Origin: Antedon mediterranea | Lineage: Eukaryota > Echinodermata > Crinoidea > Comatulida > Antedonidae | NCBI RefSeq assembly: GCF_964355755.1 | Contig: NC_092671.1 | Location: 35,669,304 to 35,729,303, forward strand | Length of the DNA stretch: 60,000 nt | Direction of reading: 5' to 3' | Shown here: positions 57,638 to 60,000 of the stretch, in pieces | Layout of the letters: the number at the start of each line of letters is the position of its first letter | How positions within the stretch are numbered: position 1 is the first letter of the stretch | Notes under the pieces: model-generated | The model's input: the letters and a program-made list of their open reading frames with translations, nothing else | The model's database searches: none | Told to the model about the DNA's origin: nothing | Translations under genes and position numbers: made by a program

Positions 57638-57921
57638 GATGGTATACACCTCTTAAACAGCAAGTCCCAATTGCACAGTGGCTGTATGTGGGGACTAGTA
57701 CACCGGGGGAACCCCCTTCTTTTCTCAAAAGATGTACAAGGTTCTTTAAAGGGCACATGAGCTAGATGTGTACACTGGACCTACGGTTTATAGTCCTTAT
57801 CCAAGAAGACTCGTTCTACCACCAGAATTATGGACCAAATGATCCTCGAACCCTTACAGATGTTATGGCTACGTAATTACGGTTCTACTGTCTTAACTGC
57901 TCGGCCACTTACTCGCTCACG
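57638..57921 (-). mobile_element. tRNA-derived SINE (family 1), inverted copy 4
   Basis: On the minus strand GTGAGCGAGTAAGTGGCCGA, GCAGTTAAGACAGTAGAACC, GTAATTACGTAGCCATAACA, AAGGGTTCGAGGATC, then the body GGTGGTAGAACGAGTCTTCT and CGTAGGTCCAGTGTACACAT. The A and B boxes are both readable. It lies just downstream of exon i, in the orientation opposite to the SINE fragment upstream of that exon. Confidence 0.87.
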
Positions 57922-58872
57922 AGTTTAAATAAATTTTGCGTTTGAATGAATTTATGGTAGCTTCCTGTTCCTTCTACAACTACAGTACATTCAATTCTCA
58001 AATGAAAGTAGTAAGGGATTGATAAAAATACTGATTAAATTTTGCATGTTGGGATCATTTAGATTTGTCAGTGTGGCAGGAGGTAGCCTAATATAATGTG
58101 AAGACACTCTATATCCGTACAAATACATAATCTTATGTAATCTCTTAAAGGTAGTTAGAAAATATAATGTAGGACAACACAAATGTATATACTCTCCTGA
58201 ATAAAATTGAAAGGAGGACTATATCATCAATTTGTTCTATATTTGCATCTGATAAATTGTCGTCGTTTCTTCTCATTTCGGTTGTCAGTTTCATGAAGAA
58301 CGCCAATTGAGATGACTGGAAAAAGATTTACAATTACCTTTAACCTCTTCCCCCTTCGGCTATTCCATGAAAACACTTTGCCAATGAAAATGATTGTTCA
58401 TTAATCATTTCCAATTGCTTGATAATCAATCACTTTTTTTTTGTATTCTATTACTGACTTTTCATTACATAGTATGCATTGATAGTGGCACAGTAACCTA
58501 GTGATTTATGCTTTCCTTATTATTCGGTGTCTTTGGTTCAATCCAGAGCAGGATAATTTCTTATTCTCATCAATTTCATTAATAATATCAATAAACATTT
58601 ATTATATTTATTTCATAATACACAGGCATTTTAAATTCATCAATAAAAAAGATAAAAGAAGATAAAAAGAAAATGCTTCTAGTTTAAAAGCAAATAAATA
58701 ATAACAATTAATATTATAAATTTTTTAATTTGTTGTAAATCAAGTTTAAAAATACCATAACTAATATAATAATAATGTCAGATTAGGAATATTAATCTTT
58801 ATGCAAAACTGGTGACTAAAAATGAAGCATGGAACATTTTCATCATTTTTAAGGTTTTTAAATGATCGAAGA

Positions 58873-59136
58873 TTAAAACATTATTATCAATTGTCTTTGT
58901 GATCTTGTTGTCTTTTCTGTTCGTGGTGTGCGGTAATTCAAATTCAGGTTTTTACCTGTCGTAAACGTGTTCCATATACCTGTTCCATATTTCAATTGAT
59001 AACTTCTGTAGTAATGATTCAAAGGTTTCAAATGTTGCAGAATTACCTTCTCAGGGTAGTATGGGGCCAATTCCATTACAGTTTCTCGAATTGGAAATCC
59101 AATATATCTCTTTAAACATTTTCCAACACATAACAT
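58873..59136 (-). other. Unrecognised 87-codon ORF
   Basis: The minus-strand frame (begins MLCVGKCLKRYIGFPIRETV, later LKYGTGIWNTFTTGKNLN) has a more protein-like, less AT-rich composition than its surroundings. I recognise no family, and no splice sites or RT motifs are evident. It may be a fragment of a transposon-encoded protein or a chance ORF. Confidence 0.2.
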
Positions 59137-60000
59137 AGAATTTACTGAAAGTTGTTTTTGTACACACTGTTCCTAATGAAGTTTCATGTTACATGTGTCA
59201 CATCTTAAAATGAATACATTATATAAATGTGATCAATATTTAAATAATATTATTTGACAGCATTTTTACAGATTATCAAAATATTTAAAGTTGTATAAAT
59301 ATTTAAAACCATTTGTGTATTTTACTATGAGGTTAATTTCCAGTCACATATAGTACTGCAGACACATATCTTAGACATTAACTGAATGTATAGACTTTAT
59401 TGTTATAGTGGGTAATTACGTTCTAGAGCTTAATTTCATATTTTGTTTTAATAGATAGATTGCCTGAGTCGACAACTAAACTTTCAAATGGTTCAGATAT
59501 GCTTTATGTTATGTTGATTTTACTTTTGTGATGGTGCTGTATATTTTTCCATTGTACAATGGGCTAATAATGCCAAATCTAAAATGATAATAAAATCAAT
59601 ATTGAATATCGAAACATGGCAGGCTATCGGCGCTTGACCTTTGACAAGATCGCCTAAAATTAATAAATTAAACTTAATACGATACTTATTATTATATATT
59701 CAGGAATAGCCGCTCCATAATCTCCTTGCTTTTCTTCTTTATATCTATATTTTATACTTTTAAATTTTTAATTTATACTAACAAATATATTTTTATAATC
59801 ATAACAATAAATATTTTATAAAATATATATAAAATATTATTTATCGCATAATATACAGTCTAGGATAATTATTTGATATACAAAATCATTACATCCAACT
59901 ACTATCTTCATTTCCTATATGTGGAACATCATTTGGATAATAGAACAAATCACATATCTACACATAATCAAACATCGTATACTCTATCTCTAACAATATT

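Larger units (their letters stand above)
57504..60000 (+). other. Following intron or downstream sequence
   Basis: A family-1 SINE lies at 57638-57921 (minus) and a possible tRNA-like relic at about 58486-58555 (GGCACAGTAACCTAGTGATT ... TTTGGTTCAATCCAGAGCAG). The rest, including 58560-58870 and 59140-60000, is AT-rich with no recognised exon. The gene has to continue beyond 60000 if it encodes the normal C-terminus. Confidence 0.7.

Noticed and set aside
57504-60000. Next ZRANB3 exon
   Set aside because: I scanned for a GSTLNG- or KWDFLQFA-like segment after an acceptor and found none. The 58873-59136 ORF is on the wrong strand.

Overview
This window is an AT-rich, intron-dominated piece of a eukaryotic nuclear genome. 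It holds one recognisable host gene, on the + strand and incomplete at both ends: a ZRANB3-type SNF2 annealing helicase. Nine consecutive exons (304-57503) read in one frame for 1,248 nt (416 codons). They run from the Met of the Walker A motif, through motifs Ia, II, III, IV, V and VI, to just past the Arg finger motif (EDRAHRIGQ). The N-terminus lies upstream of the window. The remainder of the helicase lobe and the C-terminal modules expected of the family (PCNA-binding motifs, NZF zinc finger, HNH nuclease) lie downstream. All eight introns use GT-AG junctions. Two are very large (10.5 kb and 27.7 kb).

The rest is transposon-rich intron. I see non-LTR retrotransposons of several lineages: a nearly complete Jockey/CR1-like element at about 36.3-39.7 kb, a broken minus-strand one at 31.3-33.7 kb, a different lineage at 48.7-50.6 kb, and short fragments at 10.6, 34.7 and 35.5 kb. 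I also see a tRNA-derived SINE family in four copies, two other tRNA-like repeats, terminal-inverted-repeat DNA elements and probable Penelope-like 3' fragments. The clearest DNA elements are a 1.1 kb foldback element with an exact 8-bp target duplication and two MITE families with TTA duplications. Many local tandem duplications are present, including a 45-bp minisatellite that is open on both strands.

The organism is a metazoan. The repertoire (CR1/Jockey-group LINEs, tRNA SINEs, abundant TAGGCCTA words, intron-rich ZRANB3) suggests a marine invertebrate deuterostome such as an echinoderm. That assignment is impressionistic.

Layout: 1-303 intron end; 304-482 exon a; 483-10980 intron with the foldback element, SINEs and duplications; 10981-11212 exon b; 12941-13059 exon c; 13060-40750 giant intron with the minisatellite and most LINEs; 40751-40823 exon d; 40824-50958 intron with a LINE; 50959-57503 the tightly spaced exons e-i; 57504-60000 intron or downstream sequence in which no further exon was found. 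I found no prokaryote-like operons, CRISPR arrays or ribosomal RNA.
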